DNA of 64,000 bases from NCBI GenBank assembly GCA_032156805.1, contig JALDXQ010000007.1, forward strand, positions 1-64,000, in the 5' to 3' direction. This document shows positions 8,581 through 17,300 of this stretch, piece by piece (position 1 is the stretch's first letter; each line of letters opens with the position of its first letter). A model generated the notes under the pieces. The model was not told where the DNA came from, searched no databases, and saw nothing but the letters and a program-made list of their open reading frames with translations. The position numbers were made by a program, and so were the translations under genes. The stretch comes from Gp6-AA40 sp032156805. GTDB taxonomy: Bacteria; Acidobacteriota; Vicinamibacteria; Vicinamibacterales; UBA2999.

Positions 8581-11046
8581 TTGATCCTCACGCATCAGGA
8601 ACGGGGGACTCTTGACGATGCCTGTAATCAACGCCGACCAGCGATAGTTGTTGGCCGCTGCGTCGCGGACGATCGCGCGTACGGCTGGACGATCGTAGTA
8701 CTCGAGCCGGCGGCCGAGCGCGTAGGCGAGCAGCTTCTCGGTGACCGTCCGCGGGAACTGCTCGGGCTCGGCGAGCAGCAGGGTCCGCAGCCCGACCAGG
8801 CCCTCGACCTTCGCGCCACCGAGCGTTTCGGCGGCGGCATCGACCGCCCTGCCTGATTCATCAACCGTGCGCCAGGCGCCGATCGCGTCGAACTGCTCCA
8901 GAGCAAAACCAAGAGGGTCGATCACCGAGTGGCAGCTCGCGCAGCTCGGGTTCGTCCGGTGTTGCGCCAGCCGTTCGCGAATCGTTGGCGGCAGGACGTT
9001 CGGCTTGACTTCGGCGAGGTTGGTATCGACGCCGGCAGGCGGTGGAGGCGCTGGCTGCCCGAGGATGTTGTTCAGCAGGAACTTGCCGCGCAGCACCGGC
9101 GACGTGCGATCGGGATACGACGTCGTCGCCAGCAGCGATCCGTGTGCCAGCAGGCCGCCGCGCTGATTGGTGTTGGGCAGCGCGACTCGCCTGAATCGAC
9201 TGCCGTAAATACCCGGTATGCCGTAGTGACGCGCCAGCCGTTCGTTGACGAAGGTGTAGTTTGCGTTGAGCAACTCACCAACGCTGCGGTCCTCGCGCAG
9301 AGTGCTGTCAATGAAGAGTTCCGTCTCGCGCTCGAAGGCCTGCAGCAGGCTCTCGTCGTACGTCGGGTAGCGATCCGGATCGACGACGACTTCGCTCACG
9401 CGCCGCAGGTTGAGCCATTGTGCCGCAAAGCCGCCGACCAACGCAGAACTCGCGCGTGGATCGGCCAGCATTCGCTGCACTTCACGGTCGAGCGTCGCCG
9501 GTCGAGTGAGCTGCTTGCTCTCAGCCAGGTTGAGCAGGCGTTCATCGGGCACGCTGCTCCACAGGAAGAACGACAAGCGTGAAGCGACCTCGAGATCGCT
9601 GAGGCGATACGAGCCGCCCCTTGCGGGCGCGTCACGATAAACACGCAACAGGAAGTCCGGATCAACGAGCACTCGCTCGAGTGCCAGCTGAATGCCGGCA
9701 TCGAAGCTCTCGCCGTCCTTCCGTCCACGATCGAAGAAGTCGAGGAGCCCGCCGATGTCTGTCTTCGTGACCGGCCGGCGATACGCGAGGCGCGCGATCT
9801 TCGACAGGATCTTTGTTGCACACCCACGCTCTTCGGGTTGTGCGGGTGGGCGACAGATGAAAACTGCGCGCTGACTTGGCGTCTCCTGCTGTGGCGCCGC
9901 TGCCTGGTAGGGTCCACCGATCTGGACCGAGCCCACGTTGGCGTAGCCCATGTAGACGTTGTCGTTGGCGATCGTCCGGCCGCGTTGCGGCGGGTGCGGG
10001 AGGCCCTCTGGTTCCCAGAGCTCGCGGACGAAGGAGACACCGACGATGCGAGGGCCGGCGCTTGCGGTGAGGCGAACCTCGAGTCCCGCATCGCCGGTGA
10101 CCTGCATGTACCTTTCCCACTCAGGATCGCCCGCAAAGCCCGGCTCACCATCGCCGGCGTAGCTGAGCGCCGCCGGCCGTCCTTTCGCGTCGCCTCCGAC
10201 GGTGAACCGCTTCACCAGCTTGCCGTCCAGGCGGACGTCGAGCTGCTGCGGCCATCCCATGCCTTTCAGGTAGTCCTGATACTGGCGCTGCAACCGGACC
10301 TTGATCAGGTACTCACCGTCGGCGGGGAAGTTGTAACGAATGGCGACTCCGCCTCGCGATCCAAAGGGAAGATCCTCGCTCTGGCGATCGTCCTGGATGA
10401 CATGCAACGGTATGTCGAACGTCTCGACGCGTGGGCCGGTCGGAGGCAGGCCCGTCGCAATGCGCGTGACCTGACGAGCGACAGACAGGTAGCGCTCGAG
10501 ATGCGCGGTTGATATCGAGAGCGCGTCGGCGAGGTTGTCGAAGCTGCCATCGGCCGTCTCGTCACCCGGCAGCAGCGGCCTCACATCGACGTCGAGCGCG
10601 AACAGGTCACGAATGGCATTCGAGTATTCGGTGCGGTTCAACCGATGCACGGCGGCGATTCGTCCCGGCTTTGGATGTGCCGCCCATGCCCGATCGATAT
10701 CGCGCTCGAGGATCGTCGCGACCGCGCGGTACGTTGCCGCGTCCGGGCGCGGCCGGCCCGGCGGTGGCATCGACTGCGCACGCAGCTTCCCGATGACACG
10801 CTCCCATACTTCGGCATTGGCATGCGGCTGTGCGGCGTCGAGTGTGTCGAGCGCGAGGCCAGCAGTTCGAACTTTCTGGTTATGGCAGGTGATGCAGTAC
10901 TGATCGAGGAGCGCGCGCGGCGAGGACTGCGTCGCAGCGGAAGCGGATCGACGTTCGGCCTGCCCCGCCCGGATCTCGACGCTCGAGACGGCGGCAATGA
11001 TCGAGCCGCCGACGAGGAGCGCCAGGACCGACGTGAGTCGCCGCAT
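8578..11046 (-). CDS. Planctomycete-type cytochrome c protein (DUF1587/1592/1588/1585/1595)
   Basis: An 822-residue exported multi-domain protein. Signal peptide at residues 1-28; haem motif C-I-T-C-H at 51-55 (PSCyt1-like); DUF1587 with N-R-T-E-Y-S-N-A-I-R-D-L-F-A near 135; a carbohydrate-binding-like beta section (about 200-370); DUF1595 with A-Y-R-R-P-V-T near 435; DUF1592 with S-F-F-L-W-S-S-V-P-D-E-R-L-L near 500; DUF1588 with R-G-G-L-L-A-H-G and a second haem motif C-A-S-C-H near 710; and DUF1585 at the C-terminus. The domain order is complete. Such proteins are thought to act in periplasmic electron transfer or carbohydrate oxidation; no reaction is proven. It is first in an operon with DUF1552 and the ankyrin gene. 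Confidence 0.9.
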   Translation of the reverse strand: MRRLTSVLALLVGGSIIAAVSSVEIRAGQAERRSASAATQSSPRALLDQYCITCHNQKVRTAGLALDTLDAAQPHANAEVWERVIGKLRAQSMPPPGRPRPDAATYRAVATILERDIDRAWAAHPKPGRIAAVHRLNRTEYSNAIRDLFALDVDVRPLLPGDETADGSFDNLADALSISTAHLERYLSVARQVTRIATGLPPTGPRVETFDIPLHVIQDDRQSEDLPFGSRGGVAIRYNFPADGEYLIKVRLQRQYQDYLKGMGWPQQLDVRLDGKLVKRFTVGGDAKGRPAALSYAGDGEPGFAGDPEWERYMQVTGDAGLEVRLTASAGPRIVGVSFVRELWEPEGLPHPPQRGRTIANDNVYMGYANVGSVQIGGPYQAAAPQQETPSQRAVFICRPPAQPEERGCATKILSKIARLAYRRPVTKTDIGGLLDFFDRGRKDGESFDAGIQLALERVLVDPDFLLRVYRDAPARGGSYRLSDLEVASRLSFFLWSSVPDERLLNLAESKQLTRPATLDREVQRMLADPRASSALVGGFAAQWLNLRRVSEVVVDPDRYPTYDESLLQAFERETELFIDSTLREDRSVGELLNANYTFVNERLARHYGIPGIYGSRFRRVALPNTNQRGGLLAHGSLLATTSYPDRTSPVLRGKFLLNNILGQPAPPPPAGVDTNLAEVKPNVLPPTIRERLAQHRTNPSCASCHSVIDPLGFALEQFDAIGAWRTVDESGRAVDAAAETLGGAKVEGLVGLRTLLLAEPEQFPRTVTEKLLAYALGRRLEYYDRPAVRAIVRDAAANNYRWSALITGIVKSPPFLMREDQ

Positions 11047-11112
11047 TGCGTCCTCCGGACCCCCTGATGGCCGGGGCTATTGTGCCCCAGAGTCGCGGTT
11101 GCTGCCTACCGC

Positions 11113-11895
11113 TTACTTGGCTCTTTCCATGCCTTTTTTCTCGATCACCGGAGTGATTCCGGGTGATGTGAGGAACCCCATCAGGGCCTTGACCGCAGAC
11201 GATTGCGCCGACGCGAAGCTGACACCGCCGACCATCACCGAGTACTCCTGGATTTCAGCCGGGAACGTGCCGACCAGCGTGACTCCGGGCACCGGCAGAA
11301 TCTCGCTGAGTGGCAGGACGCCCAGCTCCGCCTCACCTCCCGCAACGGCTCTGCTGACCTCGTCGCCGGTCGTGGTCGGCTTGAACTTTGGCGTCATCGG
11401 TTCCGTCAGCCCGAATCGTTTGAGAAGCCCCATCAGATACACACCACCCGAGCCCTCTTTGGCGAAGGCAATGGACTGCGACGCGAGCAGTGTCGCCTTG
11501 AGCGATTCGACCGTGCGGATGTCCGGCGTTGCCGCGCCTCGCCGAACGGCGAGCGCCATGCCCGAGCGCGCGAGTGGCGCACGCGAACTGGCCACGATGC
11601 GCCCGGACTTGATCAGATCGTCAGCCAGGCCCGGCGTGAGGATGGCGATGTCGAAACGTTCGCCGCCTTCGATCCGCCGGCGCAGATCCGCAGAGACGCT
11701 GTAGGTGACGGCGACCTCGTGTCTCGTTGCCTTCTCGAACTGCGGCGCCACTTCCTGGAGCACCGCCTTGAACCCGTTGGAGCACAGCACCGTGATTCGC
11801 TCAGCGCTTGCGATCGCCGAGTGCGACAGCAGAACGCACAGCGCACACATCGCAGCAAGTCCCGGCCGTCCCACCCGCCAGCCCTCTGCTCTCAT
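11113..11895 (-). CDS. Periplasmic substrate-binding protein, molybdate-type (SBP_bac_11)
   Basis: A 260-residue exported binding protein. ATG at 11895 is chosen for a GGAG eight bases upstream and an ideal signal peptide (about residues 1-30, ending A-I-A-S-A). The mature part starts with I-T-V-L-C-S-N-G-F-K, the first strand and ligand loop of type II periplasmic binding proteins, and continues with Y-S-V-S-A-D-L, D-I-A-I-L-T-P, A-F-A-K-E-G-S-G-G-V-Y, and G-E-A-E-L-G-V-L-P-L-S-E-I near 205. The fold matches ModA-like proteins that bind tetrahedral oxyanions. No permease or ATPase gene is adjacent, so the ligand is uncertain and it may act alone. It is divergent from the DinB gene with about 57 bp between the starts. 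Confidence 0.78.
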   Translation of the reverse strand: MRAEGWRVGRPGLAAMCALCVLLSHSAIASAERITVLCSNGFKAVLQEVAPQFEKATRHEVAVTYSVSADLRRRIEGGERFDIAILTPGLADDLIKSGRIVASSRAPLARSGMALAVRRGAATPDIRTVESLKATLLASQSIAFAKEGSGGVYLMGLLKRFGLTEPMTPKFKPTTTGDEVSRAVAGGEAELGVLPLSEILPVPGVTLVGTFPAEIQEYSVMVGGVSFASAQSSAVKALMGFLTSPGITPVIEKKGMERAK

Positions 11896-11952
11896 CGTCA
11901 CATCTCCGTCGTTCGTGGCGCCTGCGATAACATGGCCCGAGAAGGATACGGC

Positions 11953-12501
11953 ATGAGCATCTACAGCAACCGTGCGTCTTCGACGCCGGCCGAAATCGCG
12001 ACGTACGTCGACGCTTTGCTCAGTTTGCTCGCAGGCCAGGATCCCGTCGAGGTGCTGCGGAAGACTCCGGCTGTGCTCGAGCAGTTCCTCGTGACGACGC
12101 CCACGCAGATCCTCACCCTTCCCGAGGCGCCGGGCAAGTGGGCGATTCGCGACGTCATGGCCCATCTGGCGGATTCCGAGCTTGTCGGCAGCGTCCGGCT
12201 CCGAATGGTTCTCGCCCACGATCGCCCGACGATCGTCGGCTACGACCAGGACCTGTGGGCGGATCGCCTCCGGTACCGCGAGGTCGACCCCCGCGACGCG
12301 TTCGAGCAATTCAGCATGCTGCGCCGCGGGAACCTGCGTTTGTGGGCGAGCCTCGGTCCCGCCGATCTCATCCGCGTTGGTGTTCACAACGAGCGTGGCG
12401 AAGAGAGCCTGGGCCACATGCGGAAGTTGTACGCCGGGCACGATCTGCTGCACCTCAGGCAACTGGAGCGCATCCGCACATCGCTGACGCGCAGCGCCTA
12501 A
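11953..12501 (+). CDS. DinB family protein
   Basis: A 182-residue cytoplasmic protein; ATG at 11953 has AAGGA eight bases upstream (an earlier in-frame ATG at 11932 is less well placed). It is a four-helix DinB/YfiT-type domain: K-W-A-I-R-D-V-M-A-H-L-A-D-S-E near residues 60-75 supplies the first metal histidine, and H-M-R-K-L-Y-A-G-H-D-L-L-H-L-R-Q near 155-170 supplies the later ones, giving the usual three-histidine metal site. Members act as metal-dependent thiol transferases or in stress responses; the specific reaction here is unknown. The gene ends three bases before the facing SUMF1-like gene. Confidence 0.85.
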   Translation: MSIYSNRASSTPAEIATYVDALLSLLAGQDPVEVLRKTPAVLEQFLVTTPTQILTLPEAPGKWAIRDVMAHLADSELVGSVRLRMVLAHDRPTIVGYDQDLWADRLRYREVDPRDAFEQFSMLRRGNLRLWASLGPADLIRVGVHNERGEESLGHMRKLYAGHDLLHLRQLERIRTSLTRSA

Positions 12502-12504
12502 AGG

Positions 12505-13287
12505 CTAGAGCCCTTTCGCGCAGCGGAAGCCTATGATTAGAGTCCGCATCTCGGGGTCAGCGTAGTTGCGAAACGCGGCCAACTGTGCGCCTTCCGTCCA
12601 GCCGCCGCCGCGAACCACACGATAGCTGCCTGTCGCCGGGCCGGTGGGGTTTCTATCGGCGCTCACCGCGTAGTAATCGCGCTCGTACCAATCGCTGGTC
12701 CATTCCCACACGTTGCCGGCCATGTCGAACAGGCCGAAGGCGTTTGCCGGGAACGAGCCGACCGCCGTGGGTCCGTTGGGCGATCCAGTGTGCGCACGGC
12801 CGCGACCACCTTCATCTCCCCAAGGGTAGCGTTTCCGGTCGAGCCCGCCGCGTGCCGCGCGTTCCCACTCGGCTTCCGTTGGCAGGCGCTTGCCGGCCCA
12901 CTTGCAATAGGCCTCGGCCTCGGCCCATGTGACGTTACTGACCGGCCAGCGCTCTTCCTCCTTGGCCACGACCCCTTTCGGCCAGTGCCACGGTTTGGCT
13001 GCGTTGGTTGCCGCGACGAAGCGTGCGTAGTCGGCGCTGGTGACTTCGTGCGTGTCGAGGTAGAACGCGTCGAGGTAAATCTTGTGCGCGGGCTGATCGT
13101 CGCGCCGATCGCGCTCGAGGATGATTGCCTGCTCCAGAGACGTCGTGTGCGTACGTCCCATCCAGTACTCGCCCGCGGGGATGAGCACCATGCCGGCGGG
13201 CGGCGCGGACGATTGTGCTGATGTCGGTGCGGCAAAGACGAACGCCAGAACGAGAGCGCAGAACGCGGCCCTCAACGCGCGTGACAA
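12505..13287 (-). CDS. Formylglycine-generating-enzyme-fold (SUMF1/PF03781) secreted protein
   Basis: About 260 residues if the TTG at 13287 is used; this opens a clean signal peptide (L-S-R-A-L-R-A-A-F then a hydrophobic core ending P-T-S-A-Q). An ATG at 13389, eight bases after the DUF1501 stop, is an alternative that would read through a degenerate repeat. The domain runs from M-V-L-I-P-A-G-E-Y-W-M-G through R-L-P-T-E-A-E-W-E-R-A-A-R-G-G, G-L-F-D-M-A-G-N-V-W-E-W, to R-V-V-R-G-G-G-W and G-F-R-C-A-K. The cysteine pair that makes a true sulfatase-activating oxidase is missing after the R-G-G-G-W motif, so this is likely a fold relative with another role. It lies in the DUF1549/DUF1501 operon. 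Confidence 0.85.
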   Translation of the reverse strand: MSRALRAAFCALVLAFVFAAPTSAQSSAPPAGMVLIPAGEYWMGRTHTTSLEQAIILERDRRDDQPAHKIYLDAFYLDTHEVTSADYARFVAATNAAKPWHWPKGVVAKEEERWPVSNVTWAEAEAYCKWAGKRLPTEAEWERAARGGLDRKRYPWGDEGGRGRAHTGSPNGPTAVGSFPANAFGLFDMAGNVWEWTSDWYERDYYAVSADRNPTGPATGSYRVVRGGGWTEGAQLAAFRNYADPEMRTLIIGFRCAKGL

Positions 13288-13294
13288 CCTTCTG

Positions 13295-13386
13295 TCAATT
13301 CCCAACTCCCTATCGCCAACTCCCAAGGTCCCGGACGATTCGGTCGGAATCGCTGGGAGTTGGAAGTTGGAGCGTGGGAGTTGACG
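13295..13386. repeat. Degenerate inverted repeat (word CCAACTC) upstream of the SUMF1-like gene
   Basis: Left arm (about 13295-13333) repeats CCAACTCCC; right arm (about 13351-13385) repeats GGGAGTTGG, its complement. It fills the gap between the DUF1501 gene and the signal peptide of the SUMF1-like gene. If the upstream ATG were used, the repeat would be translated. Confidence 0.65.
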
Positions 13387-13397
13387 CATGTGTTCGT

Positions 13398-14813
13398 TTA
13401 CGTGAACAGATCGATGTGATCCTGCGCGACCAGCGTGTTCGACCCGATCGGCGCGAACTGCACGTAGTGATACGCGCGCCCGGACGGCGTGTTCTCGAGC
13501 TTCTTCCGCCAGTCGATACCGAGCGCTGAGTAGATCGTCGCCACCAGGTTGTCGATCTGCGGCTGCTCGCGATGGTTCCACCCCGGGTCGACGCAGGCCG
13601 AGCAATCGTCGTTGGTCTTGCCTATCACGCGCTGGCCTTTGATGCCGCCGCCCACCATCAGCGACGTGAACGTTTTGTCGTAGTGATCGCGGCCGAGGCC
13701 GGTGTTGAAGTTCGGCGTGCGGCCGAACTCGCCGGTCGACACGATGATCGTTTCGTCGAGCAGCGTCTTGCCTGTCTCGCGACCGGGTGTTGCCTGCAAG
13801 TCCTGCAGCAGCGCCGTGAACGCCTGATCCCACTCGAGACTCTTCGTGTAGATGTTCTGCGCCCGCGCCCGGTCGTAGATGCCGGCGTGGAAATCCCAGG
13901 GACCGTTGCCGCCAATCGACTCCGAGAGATAGACGAACCGGGCGCCGGCGTCCGCCTTGAGCAGGTTCTTGGCAAGCACGAGCCCATCACCGAGTTGATT
14001 CCGGCCGTAGCGATCGCGCTCGGCGTCGCCGACCTGGAAGACCGTCGACCAGCGCGGGTCGGTGACGATGCCGTAGGCGTACTTGTAGAAGACCTCGTAC
14101 GGCGAGACGTTGGTGCCCAGGGTCGTGTCGCTGACGTTGGCGATGTCCGTCAGCTGCTGCCGCACCTTCCATCGTCTCTCGAGCTGCGCGCGTGCGGCGT
14201 CGCTGCCGCCGCCGAACACGTTGAAGACGAACGACGTGTCCAGATCGACACCGGTGCACTGGTTCGGCAGGAACCCCGCTCCGATGAGCCCCGTCGAGTT
14301 GCGCGACAGGTTCGTGCTCATGTAGGTGGGGAACGTATCCGTCGCTCGGCGCTGCGACTCGAGCTCGTAGGCAATGACACTTCCGAACCCGGGAATCTCT
14401 TTCGCGACCGCAGGGTTGATCGAACGGCCGGTCTGTACGCGGTACTGGCCGGTGAGGTGAATCAGCTCGCGGCCCAGCATCGAACGCACGAAGCTGCAGC
14501 GGTTGATGAGCCCGGTGTCGATCAACTTCGGGAACAGCGTCTTCGCGAGGTAGAAGTCGTTCCAGATGCGCTGCGGATCGAGATCCTTCGGCGTCATCTT
14601 GGTTTCCTTGAGGTCCCAGCAGTCCATCGGCGAGATCGCGCCGCTCATCTCGATCATGATGGCGTTGCGCGCAGTGCTCGCGGGCTGCGATCGGCCCTGG
14701 GCATAGACCTCGAGGCGTGGTACCGCCGATACGAGGGAGCCAGCGACGGTCATGCCGGCCCACTTGAGGAGATCGCGGCGGCCAATCGGAAAAATGTTCG
14801 AGTCGTCGTCCAT
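13398..14813 (-). CDS. DUF1501 family protein, Tat-type signal
   Basis: A 471-residue DUF1501 protein. The start at 14813 is preferred because the longer frame would only add the translated GTCCGGCT palindrome. A twin-arginine-like signal G-R12-R13-D-L-L-K-W-A-G is followed by a hydrophobic stretch. Typical motifs are I-E-M-S-G-A-I-S-P-M-D-C-W-D near residue 55, a segment D-W/F-H-A-G-I-Y near 325, and S-T-G-E-F-G-R-T-P near 380, which is the DUF1501 signature. DUF1501 belongs to the alkaline-phosphatase/sulfatase-like superfamily; no substrate is known. It is encoded 32 bp after the DUF1549/1553 cytochrome gene, the usual partner. Confidence 0.9.
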   Translation of the reverse strand: MDDDSNIFPIGRRDLLKWAGMTVAGSLVSAVPRLEVYAQGRSQPASTARNAIMIEMSGAISPMDCWDLKETKMTPKDLDPQRIWNDFYLAKTLFPKLIDTGLINRCSFVRSMLGRELIHLTGQYRVQTGRSINPAVAKEIPGFGSVIAYELESQRRATDTFPTYMSTNLSRNSTGLIGAGFLPNQCTGVDLDTSFVFNVFGGGSDAARAQLERRWKVRQQLTDIANVSDTTLGTNVSPYEVFYKYAYGIVTDPRWSTVFQVGDAERDRYGRNQLGDGLVLAKNLLKADAGARFVYLSESIGGNGPWDFHAGIYDRARAQNIYTKSLEWDQAFTALLQDLQATPGRETGKTLLDETIIVSTGEFGRTPNFNTGLGRDHYDKTFTSLMVGGGIKGQRVIGKTNDDCSACVDPGWNHREQPQIDNLVATIYSALGIDWRKKLENTPSGRAYHYVQFAPIGSNTLVAQDHIDLFT

Positions 14814-14827
14814 CGTCACACCGCTCT

Positions 14828-14851
14828 GTCCGGCTTCAGCCGGACCTAGTG
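14828..14851. repeat. GTCCGGCT palindrome touching a stop codon
   Basis: GTCCGGCT at 14828-14835 and AGCCGGAC at 14838-14845 form a perfect 8-bp stem with a 2-base centre, followed directly by the stop codon (14846-14848) of the DUF1549/1553 gene. It is placed like the copy at 8556: after the cytochrome gene and before its partner. Confidence 0.78.
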
Positions 14852-16753
14852 ATTCAGCAGAAATTCCACCGTGTTGAGCAGCGCCCATTGCAGATCCTCG
14901 GCGCGCTCTGTCCGATTGCCGTCGCGCAGGATGCCCACCGCGACGTCGAGCTCCTCGGGGCGCGGCCGTCGCGACAGCGTCGAGAGGAACAGCTCCTCGA
15001 TCAGCTCTCTGTCGTTCTTGCGTGCCGCCATGAGCTGCTGCAACCGGCTGCTCGATCTGTTGCCTACGCGATCGACGACCGTCGGTGCCGTCATCATCAG
15101 CATCGCCTGCACGGCACTCGGCCGGTTGGTCAGGAGCGCCGGCGTCTCGCGCGTGCTCTGGAAGAACGACTGCATCAACGCTTTGATGGCGTTGCCTTCC
15201 ACAGTACCCGTCCCACCGAGATCGTTGACGCCGCCGACGCGCTGCGGCGGATTGACGTCGAAGGGATTGGCCAGCTGCTTTACGCGCGTCATGCCTGGAC
15301 CGGCCCAGCTGAAGTCATACGGCACACCGGTCACGTGCGCGACGTTGTCGGCCGCCTCGGCACCGGTGATGACGCGCGCGTAACGACGAGCGTAGTACGG
15401 CGCGTACGTGTCCTTCCACTCGCCCGGGAAATGCGTCGAGAGCTGATACGCGCTCGACTTCATGATGCTTTTGATCAGGTGATGCAGGCTGTAGTCGTGC
15501 TCCTGGAAGTCCGCGGCCATCGCCTCGAGCAGCCACGGGTTCGTCGGCTGCACCGTCCACGGCGCCGGCGGCGGATTATCCGGGTCGAGCCGCAGCAGAT
15601 CGAAGCCGTCGTAAGGCTCGACGAAACCGACGGTCATCAATCGGCCCCAGACGATGTTGACCGTGGCGCGATTGAACTGCGCATGGCTGGTCATGATGCG
15701 TGCCAGTTCCTTGCGCGGATCCATGCCGGGCCGCGGCTTCTCGCCGGTCAGGATGAATGCTGGCTCGTACGTCTTGCCGTCGCGCGGAAAGCGTGATTCG
15801 GCTGCGGTGTGATACGGCGCATCCTCCTTGGTGACATAACCGGGATTCCGGTCGTTCAACACGGCGTTGCCGGTCGTCATGTTCGAGGGCGCGAGGTTCA
15901 GCCGTGCCCAGAACGCCGCCTGCGAGTGAAACTCGGCCCGTTTCTTCGTCGTGAGATACAGATTGAGCGGTTCGAGATGCCGTGCACCGTCGTGGCACGA
16001 CACGCAGTCCATGTTGATCCCGAGGAACGTACGCCCGAACGAGATCGACATCGAGTCGAGGAAATCCAGTCGATTGAGGACGTGGTAGTTGTCAGGATCG
16101 GTCGCGACGAGCGCGCGCGCCGAGACGTGCAGCGGTTCGGCGGTCACCGCCCAGACCGGATTGCTGGTCGGCGTCTTCATGACGCCGGCGCTCAGGATCT
16201 CTTTGGCCATCTCGTTGTACGGCCGATCGAGCTTGAGTCCCTGCTTGAACCAGTATGTGAAGCCGGCGTTGTGCGTCTGCAGCAGGTCGGCCCACAACCA
16301 CGCCCACTGCTCGGCGAATGCCTCGCTGCCAACCAGTGAGTCGATCAGCGCGTCGCGCTTGTTGGGTTCCTTGCTGGCGAGGAAGTCGCGAACGACCTGC
16401 GGCTCGGGCAGCAGGCCAGTCGCATCGAGATAGGCGCGTCGTACGAACTCTTCGTCACTCGCGAGCGCGGCATGCGGAACTTTGTCACGTTCCATGCGCC
16501 CGAAGATGTGTTCGTCGATGTAGTTTCGATGCGGGATCGCACCAGCGGGGCTCGCCGCGCGCGGCAGCGATCGAGACAGTGCTTCGGTTGCACGTCCAGC
16601 CTCGGCGGCTTTGTCGCCACCGGACTTCAGCATGTCCTGGTGCGCCTTGTCGATCGCTTCCTGTGTCTGGGGAGATGTCTGCTGCTGTGCCGCGATGGTG
16701 AGGGCAAAGCAGAAGCAGAAACCGCTGACAGCCGCCAGTCTCGAGAACCGCAT
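14846..16753 (-). CDS. DUF1549/DUF1553 cytochrome-type protein
   Basis: A 635-residue exported protein. Signal peptide at residues 1-22 (hydrophobic with F-C-F-C-F, ending T-I-A-A-Q). DUF1549 spans about 75-280, with D-E-H-I-F-G-R near 80, F-V-R-R-A-Y-L-D-A-T-G-L-L-P and the haem-type motif C250-V-S-C253-H254. DUF1553 spans about 340-620, with F-N-R-A-T-V-N-I-V-W-G-R-L near 375 and L-S-R-R-P-R-P-E-E-L near 600. These proteins pair with DUF1501 and are presumed to handle periplasmic redox or carbohydrate chemistry. It is first of the three-gene operon 16753 to 12505. The stop codon abuts a palindromic repeat. Confidence 0.88.
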   Translation of the reverse strand: MRFSRLAAVSGFCFCFALTIAAQQQTSPQTQEAIDKAHQDMLKSGGDKAAEAGRATEALSRSLPRAASPAGAIPHRNYIDEHIFGRMERDKVPHAALASDEEFVRRAYLDATGLLPEPQVVRDFLASKEPNKRDALIDSLVGSEAFAEQWAWLWADLLQTHNAGFTYWFKQGLKLDRPYNEMAKEILSAGVMKTPTSNPVWAVTAEPLHVSARALVATDPDNYHVLNRLDFLDSMSISFGRTFLGINMDCVSCHDGARHLEPLNLYLTTKKRAEFHSQAAFWARLNLAPSNMTTGNAVLNDRNPGYVTKEDAPYHTAAESRFPRDGKTYEPAFILTGEKPRPGMDPRKELARIMTSHAQFNRATVNIVWGRLMTVGFVEPYDGFDLLRLDPDNPPPAPWTVQPTNPWLLEAMAADFQEHDYSLHHLIKSIMKSSAYQLSTHFPGEWKDTYAPYYARRYARVITGAEAADNVAHVTGVPYDFSWAGPGMTRVKQLANPFDVNPPQRVGGVNDLGGTGTVEGNAIKALMQSFFQSTRETPALLTNRPSAVQAMLMMTAPTVVDRVGNRSSSRLQQLMAARKNDRELIEELFLSTLSRRPRPEELDVAVGILRDGNRTERAEDLQWALLNTVEFLLNH

Positions 16754-16995
16754 GCGATCCTCCGGGTCAAGCCGTGGGCGAAACCCCTATAGGCTACTCA
16801 AAAACGCCACGGTCTGGCCGGATTTCTGCGGATTCTGTTCCGCCGATTTTCCCACTTTTCGCCCTGAAGAATCAGCACTCTCGCCGAGTGCGGGCGGTAT
16901 GCTGACCGCGAGATGGCTCTAGCGCGGCGATCGTCCGTTCCTTCGCGGCGGTTTGGGGCGCGACCTTCCGCTCGTGCGGCGGTGAGCGCCCGAGA

Positions 16996-17025
16996 GTATT
17001 GCAGTATGGTAGTATTGCCATATGG
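16996..17025 (+). promoter_or_regulatory. Paired direct repeats at the toxin-antitoxin start, probable autoregulatory operator
   Basis: GTATTGCAGTATGG (16996-17009) and GTATTGCCATATGG (17012-17025) match at 12 of 14 positions and are set 16 bp apart. The second overlaps the antitoxin ATG (17022-17024). This is where ribbon-helix-helix antitoxins usually bind to repress their own operon. Binding is an inference. Confidence 0.55.
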
Positions 17026-17300
17026 CAAAGGTGACCTTCTCGCTCGACGACGAGACGGTGCGCACGCTTCGCGCGGTCGCGGAACGGACGCAGAAGCCAC
17101 AGAGCGCAGTCGTGCGTGAAGCGATCGTCGAGTACGCGGCCAAGGACGAGAAGCTGTCCGACCCGGATCGCGCCCGTAAGCTGCAACTGATTCGCCAGCT
17201 GCGGGCCCAACCGCCGACACGCGACCAGGCCGGCGTCGATCGAGAGCTCGACGATCTCCGCCGTTCCAGGAAGGCCGGGTGGGCCAGGCGCTCGGACTGA
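17022..17300 (+). CDS. Ribbon-helix-helix (CopG-type) antitoxin
   Basis: A 92-residue protein. Residues 1-45 form a ribbon-helix-helix DNA-binding domain: the strand K-V-T-F-S-L-D-D-E-T-V, then two helices with R-T-Q-K-P-Q-S-A-V-V-R-E-A-I. The C-terminal part is charged and probably wraps the toxin. Its stop overlaps the next start as TGATG, so translation is coupled. It should neutralise the PIN toxin and repress the operon through the paired repeats at the start. Confidence 0.85.
   Translation: MAKVTFSLDDETVRTLRAVAERTQKPQSAVVREAIVEYAAKDEKLSDPDRARKLQLIRQLRAQPPTRDQAGVDRELDDLRRSRKAGWARRSD

Noticed and set aside
11113..11895. A complete molybdate ABC transporter
   Set aside because: Only the binding protein is present; no permease or ATPase gene within the neighbouring region.
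13290..13389. Longer N-terminus for the SUMF1-like protein from ATG 13389
   Set aside because: It would translate the CCAACTC repeat and bury the signal peptide 34 residues inside; kept only as an alternative.
14814..14888. Longer DUF1501 start including G-P-A-E-A-G-Q
   Set aside because: The extra residues are the translated palindrome and the end of the upstream gene; the Tat-type signal begins at 14813.
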